DNA of 29,607 nucleotides from assembly GCA_027039465.1 (NCBI GenBank), contig JALWEA010000409.1:1-29607 (forward strand), written 5' to 3'. Positions 16,872 to 25,280 of the stretch are shown one piece after another. Numbering within the stretch: position 1 is the first letter of the stretch; the number at the start of each line of letters is the position of its first letter. The notes under the pieces are model-generated. The model was not told the origin of the DNA. It worked only from the letters and a program-made list of their open reading frames with translations, and made no database searches. The stretch is from Calditrichia bacterium (GTDB lineage: Bacteria > Calditrichota > Calditrichia > Calditrichales > Calditrichaceae). Both the position numbers and the translations under genes were made by a program.

Positions 16872-17375
16872 TTAAAATTGGGCGGGAATTGCTTTTTGGG
16901 TAATTAAAAGATTGCGCTTAATCGGGCTAATACGATCCACAAACAAAATTCCATTCAAATGATCGATTTCATGTTGCAAAATACGCGCCAGCCAATCGGT
17001 ATATTCCTCCGTGTACTCTTTCCCCTTTTCATCCTGATATTTAACCTTAATGCGCGTAGAACGAACAACTTCTTCATGTACGCCCGGAATGGATAAGCAG
17101 CCTTCTTCCTTTACATCGGTTTCTTCGGAAAACTCGATAATTTCCGGATTAATAAAGGCCCGAGGGTATTCCCCTTTAACCAATTCCGAGGCATCCACCA
17201 CAACGACTTGCCGCGAAAAACCGATTTGCGGCGCCGCCAAACCGATCCCGTCTTCCACATACATAATGTCGATCATATCATCAACAAATTTACGCAGCTT
17301 TTTATCGAAATCTTCCACGGGTTCGGCCTTTTTACGTAAAATCGGATCTCCGATAATCCGAACTTTATATCTCAA
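16872..17375 (-). CDS. def: Peptide deformylase
   Basis: This metalloenzyme removes the formyl group from the initiator methionine of new proteins. All three hallmark motifs are present in the 167 residues: GIGLAAPQIG (43-52), EGCLS (91-95, with the metal-binding Cys93) and HEIDH (135-139, the two metal-binding histidines and the catalytic Glu). The start is a TTG at 17375, which has an excellent GGAGG site eight bases upstream; an ATG would lie too far inside the fold. It is the first gene of the def-pepA operon. The usual partner fmt is not next to it. Confidence 0.96.
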   Translation of the reverse strand: MRYKVRIIGDPILRKKAEPVEDFDKKLRKFVDDMIDIMYVEDGIGLAAPQIGFSRQVVVVDASELVKGEYPRAFINPEIIEFSEETDVKEEGCLSIPGVHEEVVRSTRIKVKYQDEKGKEYTEEYTDWLARILQHEIDHLNGILFVDRISPIKRNLLITQKAIPAQF

Positions 17376-17521
17376 TTCTCAAACCTCCAAAAATTAAAAA
17401 AAATACAATGATCGATTAAATTAGTATTTAACAAATATAGTAAAAAATTGAAAATAATAAAAATCGATTCGCGTTACTCGAGTTCCGTTAAGAGCGGCTT
17501 TGATAAGAAAAACAAAGTTTT

Positions 17522-17541
17522 ATAAAACCAAAAGGTTTTAT
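17522..17541 (-). terminator. Possible weak terminator after the hybrid kinase gene
   Basis: An 8-bp perfect stem (ATAAAACC / GGTTTTAT) with an AAAA loop lies 13 bases past the stop codon. On the minus strand AAACTTTGTTTTTC follows. The stem has only two GC pairs, so its strength is doubtful. Confidence 0.4.
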
Positions 17542-17553
17542 GTGTAATTCGAT

Positions 17554-20500
17554 TTACAGAAGGCCTAAATGATCCAAAATTTTCGCTAATTCTTCCAACT
17601 TAAACGGTTTTTGCAGACAGCCTTTAAACCCGTAAGCTTTGTATTGGGCCATGACCGGATCGTTGGAATATCCGCTGGATACGATTGCAGCCGCATCCGG
17701 ATCGTATTTCAACAATTCGGCCATAGCTTCTTTACCTCCCATGCCTCCAGGAATGGTCAAATCCATTATGACCAAATCGATTTTTCTACCGTCTTCTTTA
17801 AGTTTTTTATAAAGCGTAACCGCCTGCTTACCATCCGCCGCATGAACCGTTAAATAGCCTAATTGAGCTAACAACTCGCTGGCAATTTCCCGAATCATAT
17901 CCTCATCATCCATCACCAAAATCAAACCGCCATTCTTATTTTTCTTTTTAACCGGTTCCGATTCAATTTTAGTGACCGTTTCGGGTGCTTTTTTAGAAGC
18001 GGGTAAATAAATAACGAATTGCGTACCTTTGCCCACTTCGGATTGAACTTCGATATGGCCATCATGTTTTGAAACAATTGAAAATGAGGTTGCCAATCCC
18101 AAACCGCTTCCGCTCTGTTTGGTCGTAAAGAACGGATCAAAAATACGAGAAAGATATTTTTCGGGAATACCGATACCCGTATCTTTAATGATCAACTGAA
18201 CATAATCACCGTTTTTAATTGGTAATGATGAATTTCCGTCATAACTAAAATTTTTAAGTTCAATGTGAATGGTGCCGCCATTGGGCATGGCGTGATTAGC
18301 ATTTATGATCATATTTTGAATAACCTGACTGATCTGTCCGGCATCCACTTCTACGGACCAAAGATTACTTTCCACCTTCAAAACATAATCGACATTTGAA
18401 CCGGTGAGAACAAATTCTGCGGAATCGCGTACCAGCTCTTCCAAATTGGCGTGTCGTTTAATCGGTGCGCCACCTTTGGAAAAGGTTAACAATTGTTGAG
18501 TAAGTTCCTGTGCGCGGTTGGCGGCTTTCTCTGCGCTCTGGATGCGCTGCAGTAGTTTTTCATCCTCTTTGGCGCGTAAACGCATCAAAGATAAATTTCC
18601 CATGATTGCCGTTAGGAAATTATTAAAATCGTGGGCAATGCCGCCGGCCAAAACGCCAATGGATTCCAATTTTTGATTTTTAAGAATTTCCCTTTCCATG
18701 CGTTGCTTTTCGGTAATATCCCTGAACGCAACCACTCCGCCAATCAATATGCTTTCCTTATCTTTGATCGGAGCTACCGAATATTCAATGAGAATGCGTT
18801 TATTAGCCTTATTTACAAGATACCCCGTATTTTCGATTTGTTTGTTACCATCAAGGGTAAACATCTTTTCCACAGGGTTTTCCTGAGGTCTCAAAGTAGT
18901 CTCATCAATGGTCTTGAACAGATCATTAAAATTCAATTCATCCAATTTTTCGTTATTCTCAATATTCAGCATTTTGCGGGCTTGTTTGTTGCAAAGGATG
19001 ATCTTTTGCTCTTTATCAACCGCAATCACTCCGTCGGCAATGGCACTTAAGGTGGCGGCCAGGCGTTCTTTCTCAGCCATTAGCTCCTGTTCGGCTTTTT
19101 TGCGATCGGTAATATCAAAAACCGTTGCCAAAACAGCCGGTTCATTTTCATATTCAATGACACGTCCGGTAAAATCAAGCCATTTAATTTGGCCGCTCTT
19201 GGTAATAATTCTGAATTCATAACGTTCCGGAACGTTGATATCGCCTTGAACACGTTTTTTAAAGCGTTCTTTTAACATGGCAATATCTTCGGGATGAACC
19301 AGTCTCCAAATATTCATTGTATACAATTCTTCTCTGGAATACCCCGAAATCTTTTGAGCGGCTTTATTAACATATTTGAATTTATTTTCCTGATGAATAT
19401 AGATGCCGGAGCTTGTGGATTCCGTGTATGTACGGAATTTTTTCTCGCTTTCATTCAAAGCTTTAAAAGCTTTTTCCACTTCTTCTTTTTCTTTTTGTAG
19501 CGCAAGCGTACGCTCCGTTACCTTTTGCTCCAATATTTTTCGCGCACGTTTATTTTCAAGTTCGCGATAGCGAACGCCTCCGATAACCAACGAAAGGATG
19601 CCAATAAAGGCAATGCTAATAAACCACCATGTTTTGTAAAAAGGTGGCATGATGACAAATGAAAAATGCGCAGGCTTCTCCGACCAATGTTCACCGTCAA
19701 TAGATGCCCGAATTACAAATGTATAATCACCAGGTGGCAGATAGGAATAGGTAGCAAAACGATCGGCCACCGGCGGAGACCAGTCATCATTAAACCCTTT
19801 TAGTTTATATTGATAGCGCACCCATTCCGGCACCTTTAAGTACAATCCCGTGTAGGAGAATGTTAAATAATTACGATTGGCAGGAAGTTTATGATTGAGG
19901 GGAATTTGTGCTTTTTTTAGGAAGATTTTAAGTCCGGTTATTTTAATTTTAGGTACATAATTGAATTCATTTAATTTATAGGGATTTATTTTTACGGCCC
20001 CTTCGATAGTGCCAAACCATAAACTGCTATCCGGTCCTATATACACGGCCCGCTCATTGCATTCGGAAATTTTAAATCCTTCCCGATTGCCGAAATGAAT
20101 AAAAGAACGGGCATGCTTGTCCATGCGGGCAATCCCTCGATTTGTCCCGATCCATAATTCATCCCGCCAAAACATAATGGAATATAGCGCCTGTTGATCC
20201 AAACCCGATGTACTTGTAAAATCATACAGCTTCTTTCCGTCGAACATCATTAGCTCGTCATCACCCGTTATAAGCCAAATATTTCCATGGCTATCTTCCG
20301 TAATATTTGTGACACCTTGAAGAGAAAAACCGTTTTTATTAGAAAAAAGCTCGAATTTTTTCCCGTCGTATTTAATCAGGCCTGCATCTACCGTTCCTAT
20401 CCAAAGGTCACCTTTTTTACTCTTATAAATGACCGCGATGCTGTCGCTGATGCTTTTATTTGTCTTTCTTGTGATATGCTTAAACGTATGCTTATGAGGA

Positions 20501-21882
20501 TCATAAATAATAATGCCCATATAAAGTGAACCAAACCAGAGTCTACCGCGATTATCTTGAGCAATCGTGGAAAAACTCAGATCATCATATTTTTTGGGGA
20601 ACTTGAATTTTGAAAATTTTTTAGTTACAAAATTATAATAAAAAATTCCGCTGCCATTGGATACAAACCAAAGGCGGTGATCCTTATCGGGGTAAATTTG
20701 AAGAATACTTTGCAAAGGCGCACCGTTAATCGAATCATAATATTGATATGTTCTTGTCTTGTTATCAAAACGCGCCAAGCCTTCTTCCAGACCGAACCAG
20801 GTGTATTTTTTGTCTGCCCAGATACTCCAAACAATTTTGCTCAAAGGACTATCTTTAAATAAAAAATATTCAATAGAACGGCAACGCAGTTGATCAATTC
20901 CATATCCATCATATCCAAACCAAACATTTCCTTCATTATCCTCATATACTTCGCTAACGTCATTAGAGAATAGCCCCTGCTTCTTTGTTATATGTTCAAA
21001 TTTATGAATACCTTTCTCCCAATCATTAAGAGAAAAACGATAAGCCCCGTTTTTATAACTTAAAAGCCATAAATCATGATTTGATGATTCATAAATAAAG
21101 AAAATATTCTTTGCCGGAAATTGGCGCGGAGTAAAATGTTTGAATTTCCCGTTTGGCGTATAGTAATAAAGTCCTTTATCCCCGGTTCCAATCCACACGC
21201 CACCTTTTGAATCTTCGAAAATATTCAATACATACGGTTCCATTTTTTTGGTAAAGCCCAAAGAATCCAATTGAACGGAATCGGAGATCGCCTTGGCGTG
21301 TAAAATTGATATTCCCAAAGGTGTGGCAAACCAAAAATCACCGTTTTTACGGTGAATCATTGAAAATACGTAATTGGTTTTTAATTTGTTTTTCTTTTTT
21401 GTTAACTGATGGAACTTGTTATGATCCCAATAAAATACACCCTTTCCCATTGTGATCGCCCAAAATCGGCCCGACGGTTCAACATAAATTTGCACGATGG
21501 ATATTTTGGATTCCGGAAGCCCGTTAACGGAAATTTGAAAATGCCGGAATTGGTTGGTTTTTGGATCATAAACCGTAATTTTACCGTGCTCATGGCCGAA
21601 CCATATTTGTCCTTTGGAATCTTTAAAAATACACGTTGCATAATTTTCGGCCAAACCGTTCCGTTTGGTATAACGAGTAAAATGTTTGCCGTCAAAACTC
21701 GATACACCGCCAACCGTAGAAAACCACATAAATCCGTCATCATCCTGAGTAATGCCCGTTACCTGCGATTGAATAAGGCCGTCTTGGACATTATAATGCC
21801 GAATATCGAGGACCTGTGCGGTTAATGATGTATATGATAAAATTCCAATTATAAAAAAAACGATTAAATGTAGTTTGTTCAT
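17554..21882 (-). CDS. Hybrid sensor histidine kinase with Reg_prop propeller, Y_Y_Y and receiver domains
   Basis: A one-protein two-component sensor of 1442 residues. A signal peptide (residues 1-22) leads to a periplasmic part of about 14 Reg_prop repeats (recurring phrases such as DGFMWFSTVGGVSSFDG, GQIWFGHEHGKI and GDLWIGTVDAGLIKYDG), which form two beta-propellers up to about 660. A Y_Y_Y domain follows (about 680-760, PPGDYTFVIRAS), then a transmembrane helix (about 765-785), a coiled coil and two PAS domains (about 830-950 and 955-1070). The kinase core has the phosphorylated His1084 in GGIAHDFNNFLTAIMG, N-box INANHAMPNGG, G1 DTGIGIP and G2 GSGLGLATS. A C-terminal receiver has the acceptor Asp1374 (VIMDLTIPGG) and LQKPF. 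Unlike Bacteroidota HTCS proteins it lacks an AraC-type DNA-binding domain, so the output must go to another protein. No cognate regulator lies in the window; the ligand is unknown. Confidence 0.93.
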   Translation of the reverse strand: MNKLHLIVFFIIGILSYTSLTAQVLDIRHYNVQDGLIQSQVTGITQDDDGFMWFSTVGGVSSFDGKHFTRYTKRNGLAENYATCIFKDSKGQIWFGHEHGKITVYDPKTNQFRHFQISVNGLPESKISIVQIYVEPSGRFWAITMGKGVFYWDHNKFHQLTKKKNKLKTNYVFSMIHRKNGDFWFATPLGISILHAKAISDSVQLDSLGFTKKMEPYVLNIFEDSKGGVWIGTGDKGLYYYTPNGKFKHFTPRQFPAKNIFFIYESSNHDLWLLSYKNGAYRFSLNDWEKGIHKFEHITKKQGLFSNDVSEVYEDNEGNVWFGYDGYGIDQLRCRSIEYFLFKDSPLSKIVWSIWADKKYTWFGLEEGLARFDNKTRTYQYYDSINGAPLQSILQIYPDKDHRLWFVSNGSGIFYYNFVTKKFSKFKFPKKYDDLSFSTIAQDNRGRLWFGSLYMGIIIYDPHKHTFKHITRKTNKSISDSIAVIYKSKKGDLWIGTVDAGLIKYDGKKFELFSNKNGFSLQGVTNITEDSHGNIWLITGDDELMMFDGKKLYDFTSTSGLDQQALYSIMFWRDELWIGTNRGIARMDKHARSFIHFGNREGFKISECNERAVYIGPDSSLWFGTIEGAVKINPYKLNEFNYVPKIKITGLKIFLKKAQIPLNHKLPANRNYLTFSYTGLYLKVPEWVRYQYKLKGFNDDWSPPVADRFATYSYLPPGDYTFVIRASIDGEHWSEKPAHFSFVIMPPFYKTWWFISIAFIGILSLVIGGVRYRELENKRARKILEQKVTERTLALQKEKEEVEKAFKALNESEKKFRTYTESTSSGIYIHQENKFKYVNKAAQKISGYSREELYTMNIWRLVHPEDIAMLKERFKKRVQGDINVPERYEFRIITKSGQIKWLDFTGRVIEYENEPAVLATVFDITDRKKAEQELMAEKERLAATLSAIADGVIAVDKEQKIILCNKQARKMLNIENNEKLDELNFNDLFKTIDETTLRPQENPVEKMFTLDGNKQIENTGYLVNKANKRILIEYSVAPIKDKESILIGGVVAFRDITEKQRMEREILKNQKLESIGVLAGGIAHDFNNFLTAIMGNLSLMRLRAKEDEKLLQRIQSAEKAANRAQELTQQLLTFSKGGAPIKRHANLEELVRDSAEFVLTGSNVDYVLKVESNLWSVEVDAGQISQVIQNMIINANHAMPNGGTIHIELKNFSYDGNSSLPIKNGDYVQLIIKDTGIGIPEKYLSRIFDPFFTTKQSGSGLGLATSFSIVSKHDGHIEVQSEVGKGTQFVIYLPASKKAPETVTKIESEPVKKKNKNGGLILVMDDEDMIREIASELLAQLGYLTVHAADGKQAVTLYKKLKEDGRKIDLVIMDLTIPGGMGGKEAMAELLKYDPDAAAIVSSGYSNDPVMAQYKAYGFKGCLQKPFKLEELAKILDHLGLL

Positions 21883-21974
21883 ATCCCTAAACCAAATGCA
21901 TCCATTTTTCGGGAATAATTTCCTTATCTGCTTTATTTTCGTTTATTTACCTTAAAACATTAGAGATTAATTTG

Positions 21975-22862
21975 TTATTTCTCCAACGAATCAATCAATC
22001 TTTTGTTCATTTCCAAATACTTTTGGAGATTAGAAATTCCAATCAGCGGAAACCGTGATTTAGGGCTAAAAAATATATTTTTTTTCATAAAAAACGGTGG
22101 CAACATCCGGTCGTCGTGTTTGTCCGAACTTTTATTAATAAAAAGTTCATGAACGGGTATTTCCAAATCGGATAAAAACTCATAAATACGTTTGGATTCC
22201 GCCAAAGAAACCGAATCCGGATTTGAAACCACATTAATGCGACAATTGCTTTCGTTCCTAAATATCTCAAGCAAATTTTGGTAACGCTTTTGTTGCTCCA
22301 ATAAATTATTTTTTACTTTATCCGTTTCTATTTCCTTTTTACCGAATTTCACACCGGAGATGATTTCTTTTTTCTTTAGAATTTCATCGCGCAGCTTCAA
22401 AAGTTGTTTTAACCAAAGTAATGAAACCGACGGCAATCCGAAAAATTTTAAGGCCAATGCGGTAGGAGGCATGTCAAAAATCAAATAATCAAACTCTTTG
22501 AATTTTTCGTAAAAATGCTTAAATGCCAAAAGCAGACCGTATTCTTCCATACCAGGTGCCAAACGTAAAATTTTAAAATGCTCTTCCAAATTAATGGCGG
22601 TCAGGTAAGAATAATTTCGACGCAGTTGGGCTTCCGTTTCCTGTAAATATTGGCGAACGAACCAGTCAAGATCCGCTTCGATGACCTTTAACGAGGAAGG
22701 CAGCTCGGAAGATTCGGCTTGTAAGATATCGAATAAATTATGTGCCCGATCCAAAGAAATCAAAGCAACCGAACGATCCTGATGACTTACGGCCAAAGCA
22801 TTTAAAATGGAAAGCGTTGACTTCCCTACCCCGCCTTTGCCTAAAAAGAAAATCAGTTTCAT
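21975..22862 (-). CDS. ArsA/Get3-like P-loop ATPase
   Basis: The 295 residues form a single ArsA-type ATPase domain of the SIMIBI class. Visible are the deviant Walker A GKGGVGKST (8-16, with the signature lysine), switch I SLDRAHNLFD (family form DPAHSL) and switch II IFDMPPTALAL (family form DTAPTGHTL). A hydrophobic helical region around 145-165 (FFGLPSVSLLWLKQLLKL) lies where Get3 binds clients or ArsA has its helical subdomain. Later, VVSNPDSVSLAESKRIY matches the A-loop region. I see none of the cysteines of the ArsA arsenite site, and no arsenic gene is near, so arsenite export is unlikely. It follows the 92-aa gene and cstA by 140 bases on the same strand. A role in membrane-protein targeting or in regulating a membrane partner is inference. 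Confidence 0.85.
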   Translation of the reverse strand: MKLIFFLGKGGVGKSTLSILNALAVSHQDRSVALISLDRAHNLFDILQAESSELPSSLKVIEADLDWFVRQYLQETEAQLRRNYSYLTAINLEEHFKILRLAPGMEEYGLLLAFKHFYEKFKEFDYLIFDMPPTALALKFFGLPSVSLLWLKQLLKLRDEILKKKEIISGVKFGKKEIETDKVKNNLLEQQKRYQNLLEIFRNESNCRINVVSNPDSVSLAESKRIYEFLSDLEIPVHELFINKSSDKHDDRMLPPFFMKKNIFFSPKSRFPLIGISNLQKYLEMNKRLIDSLEK

Positions 22863-23002
22863 ACAATAATGCTCGAAAGATTAATCAAATCCAAGTTGAA
22901 AAGCGCAACATTAAAGCACACAGCCATCAAAATATATTCTTTAAATAACCACTTGTAATAATTTTCAGATCAATACTCCGTTCGAATTACCACATCTTCA
23001 AA

Positions 23003-23281
23003 TCAATCAATATCCAAATAAGAAAACAATTCCGAAAGCGGCGCGGCAGCCAAATCGACACGCTGAATCATGTTGACGATTTCTTTTTCCATTACCGGCA
23101 TTAATTCCAAACTAATGCCGATTGGCGGAGCCGGGAGCCCAACCCAATACCCAAAGGTAAGCAAGGAAAAAATGTGTTCCAATTCCAGTGTTTCCCATTC
23201 CAAAGTGTCCGTGGCCTTGGAACGTAAATATTCATCCAGCGTTTGAATTTCGCCTTTTATTTTTTGAATAATTTTACGCAT
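23003..23281 (-). CDS. Unrecognised 92-aa protein coupled to cstA
   Basis: I do not recognise this protein. Its ATG overlaps the cstA stop codon (TAATG), with GGAAG as a modest ribosome binding site four bases ahead, so it is translationally coupled to cstA. The N-terminal third is basic and helical (KIIQKIKGEIQTLDEYLRSKATD). The middle has a hydrophobic, proline-containing stretch (HIFSLLTFGYWVGLPAPPIGI, about 51-70; too short and broken for two membrane helices) and the C-terminus is an amphipathic helix ending in acidic residues. It takes the place that the small YbdD/YjiX protein has beside CstA-family genes in enterobacteria, but shows no resemblance to it. A possible accessory or regulatory subunit of CstA or of the neighbouring ATPase. 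Confidence 0.72.
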   Translation of the reverse strand: MRKIIQKIKGEIQTLDEYLRSKATDTLEWETLELEHIFSLLTFGYWVGLPAPPIGISLELMPVMEKEIVNMIQRVDLAAAPLSELFSYLDID

Positions 23282-25023
23282 TACGCTTCCGCTTCGACTG
23301 TTTCCGGCTGCGTTTCGGTTTTGGTATTAAAGAATTTAATCACACCTTCAACCACAATCCACAAGACCAAAAATACAATAACGCCGTTAACCGAAAGGAG
23401 TAATATTTTTTTGGCCGTAAAGAAATTTGTTTCATTCATCATGCTGGCCCAAAAGGTCATAATTGCCATAAATAAGGCCGGGATGCCGGATACCAACCAT
23501 TTCCATCCGCCTTTGGAACGCAAGTAAAGCGTGATGACAATAAGCGCCAAAGCCGATAGTGTTTGATTTACCGCGCCGAACATGGGCCACAAAGTTAAAG
23601 CACCCGCACCGTTGGCTCCGTTGGCAAAGGCCAGCAAACCCGCTAAAATAACGGCAATGGCCGTCGCCGGGTAACGTTTACTTAATGCCGGAATTTTAAT
23701 ATCCATGGCGATTTCGCTAACAATGTAGCGTTGAATACGGGTTGCCGTATCCAAAGTGGTTCCGGCAAACGAAGCCACAAAAACGCCCATAATTACAATA
23801 GCAATATTTTTGGGAATACCCAAAGCGGAAATAAAATTGGCCGCACCGGTTACAAAAGCGGCAATTTTATTCCCCAAACCGGCGGCAGCCGTCCACGAAG
23901 CGTAATGGGTGCTCCATGCCTGGAAACCAAACAATGTTTGTCCGGTTTTGGTGACGTAGCCCAAGCCGATACCGGCGCCAACCGCGGCAATTACCAGCGT
24001 AGCCAAAGCGCCTTCCATAAGCATGGAACCGTAACCGACGAACAAAGCATCATTCTCGCTGCGGACCTGTTTAGACGAGGTGCCGGAAGCTACCAAGGAA
24101 TGAAAGCCTGAAATAGCGCCGCAGGCAATGGTAATGAATAAAAAGGGCCACATGGGCGGCGCCTTGGGCGGATTCATCTGCACGGCCGGAGCTACCATGG
24201 CCAAATGGCCGCCAAAGGACGCAGCAACAATACCGGCAAACATCAACAACATGGCGATTAAAAGCTGATACGCGTTAATAAAGTCGCGAGGTTGCAGCAG
24301 CGTGGTAACGGGCAAAACCGAGGCAAAAAAAGCGTAAATTAATAAAATAATTGTCCAGGTTCCCGTAGGCGGAATACCAAACAGGGTGGGCATCTTCAAC
24401 GGCAAATACGCGCCCAAAATCATGGTGGCGTAAAGCGTAATAACGGCAATAACCGACCAAAGAAAAACATTTTTCTGTTTATGATAAATCAAATATCCCA
24501 AATACATGGCAATGGGAATTTGCAACCAGACCGGCAAAACGGCGGTTGGGAAGGTATCGAAAATAATGGCAATCACTAACCCGAAAATGGCAATGACAAT
24601 CCATAACGTTAAAAATACAATGATGAAAAAGAAGAATTTGGTACGAGGATTAATGTATTTGGCCGTGAATTCGGAAATGGATTTACCCTGATTGCGCATC
24701 GAGATGACCAAGGATCCGAAATCGTGCACGGCGCCCATAATAATCGCACCCAAAAAGACCCAGATCAACGCAGGCACCCAGCCCCAAATAATGGCGATAG
24801 CCGGCCCGACGATCGGCCCGGTTCCGGCAATGGAAGTAAAATGGTGGCCGAAAATAATTTCTTTTTTCGTCGGAACATAATCCACGCCGTCTTCAAATTC
24901 CTTGGACGGTACGGGATTTTTATCGGAAAGCTTGAAAATAAATTTGGCTAAATATTTACCGTACAAATGATACATCAATAAATAACCAAGAAAAGTAATC
25001 GTAACAATTAATAAGGTTTCCAT
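23281..25023 (-). CDS. cstA: CstA-family carbon starvation transporter
   Basis: CstA/BtsT proteins are inner-membrane carriers for pyruvate and possibly peptides, induced when carbon is short. The 580 residues contain about 15 hydrophobic helices and the family-typical N-terminal block GHHFTSIAGTGPIVGPAIA (about 60-78), followed by WGWVPALIWVFLGAIIMGAVHD and, further on, RDFINAYQLL, ASGTSSKQ and FAGTTLDTATRIQRY. The length is nearer to the shorter CstA branch than to the 700-residue E. coli protein. A GGGAG site precedes the ATG. It starts a unit with the 92-aa gene and probably the ArsA-like ATPase. A structured 250-base region lies upstream. Confidence 0.93.
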   Translation of the reverse strand: METLLIVTITFLGYLLMYHLYGKYLAKFIFKLSDKNPVPSKEFEDGVDYVPTKKEIIFGHHFTSIAGTGPIVGPAIAIIWGWVPALIWVFLGAIIMGAVHDFGSLVISMRNQGKSISEFTAKYINPRTKFFFFIIVFLTLWIVIAIFGLVIAIIFDTFPTAVLPVWLQIPIAMYLGYLIYHKQKNVFLWSVIAVITLYATMILGAYLPLKMPTLFGIPPTGTWTIILLIYAFFASVLPVTTLLQPRDFINAYQLLIAMLLMFAGIVAASFGGHLAMVAPAVQMNPPKAPPMWPFLFITIACGAISGFHSLVASGTSSKQVRSENDALFVGYGSMLMEGALATLVIAAVGAGIGLGYVTKTGQTLFGFQAWSTHYASWTAAAGLGNKIAAFVTGAANFISALGIPKNIAIVIMGVFVASFAGTTLDTATRIQRYIVSEIAMDIKIPALSKRYPATAIAVILAGLLAFANGANGAGALTLWPMFGAVNQTLSALALIVITLYLRSKGGWKWLVSGIPALFMAIMTFWASMMNETNFFTAKKILLLSVNGVIVFLVLWIVVEGVIKFFNTKTETQPETVEAEA

Positions 25024-25114
25024 GGCATCCAGCTCCCTTATTAAACATCAAAAGAAATTCGTTAAATAATTTTGGCAAATTTAAACAAACCGCATAAAAA
25101 TACAAATTTTTGTC

Positions 25115-25205
25115 AATTAATTTAAGCCTGCTGCCGCCTTCGTCCTGCGCAATGAAACGCCGTACCGAATCCCAATTGCGCAACCCGAGCTCACTTAAAT
25201 TAATT
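25115..25205. repeat. Nested inverted repeat element upstream of cstA
   Basis: Two perfect 12-base arms (25115-25126 AATTAATTTAAG and 25194-25205 CTTAAATTAATT) enclose a GC-richer core which itself holds an 8-base inverted repeat (25146-25153 TGCGCAAT and 25175-25182 ATTGCGCA). The whole 91-bp block could fold as one long hairpin with inner arms. It lies between the DASS gene and cstA. It may be a small palindromic intergenic repeat, an RNA structure in the cstA leader, or a terminator of the DASS transcript; only one copy is seen here. Confidence 0.6.
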
Positions 25206-25220
25206 ACCCTCCCCTCTTAA

Positions 25221-25273
25221 TCTTTTTTCCTTTTTCTTTTTTCTTTTGTCTTTTGTCCTTTGTCTTTTGTCAT
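25221..25273. repeat. Polypyrimidine tract with 7-bp tandem repeat TTTTGTC
   Basis: From 25221 the plus strand is nearly pure T and C. It ends in four consecutive 7-base units (25244-25271: TTTTGTC, TTTTGTC, CTTTGTC, TTTTGTC). On the transcribed strand this is a purine tract of GACAAAA units just after the DASS stop codon. A simple-sequence tract prone to slippage. Confidence 0.75.
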
Positions 25274-25280
25274 TTTTATC

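Noticed and set aside
21975..22862. Arsenite-efflux ATPase ArsA
   Set aside because: No arsB, arsR or arsC gene is near, only one ATPase half is present and the arsenite-binding cysteines are not evident.
24956..25183. Minus-strand open frame of 75 codons overlapping the start of cstA
   Set aside because: It runs from the palindromic element into cstA in another frame. The N-terminal part comes from the inverted repeat and the rest from the cstA leader; it is not a plausible protein.
25221..25273. CRISPR-like array
   Set aside because: The units are only 7 bases, with no spacers and no cas genes; it is a simple tandem repeat.
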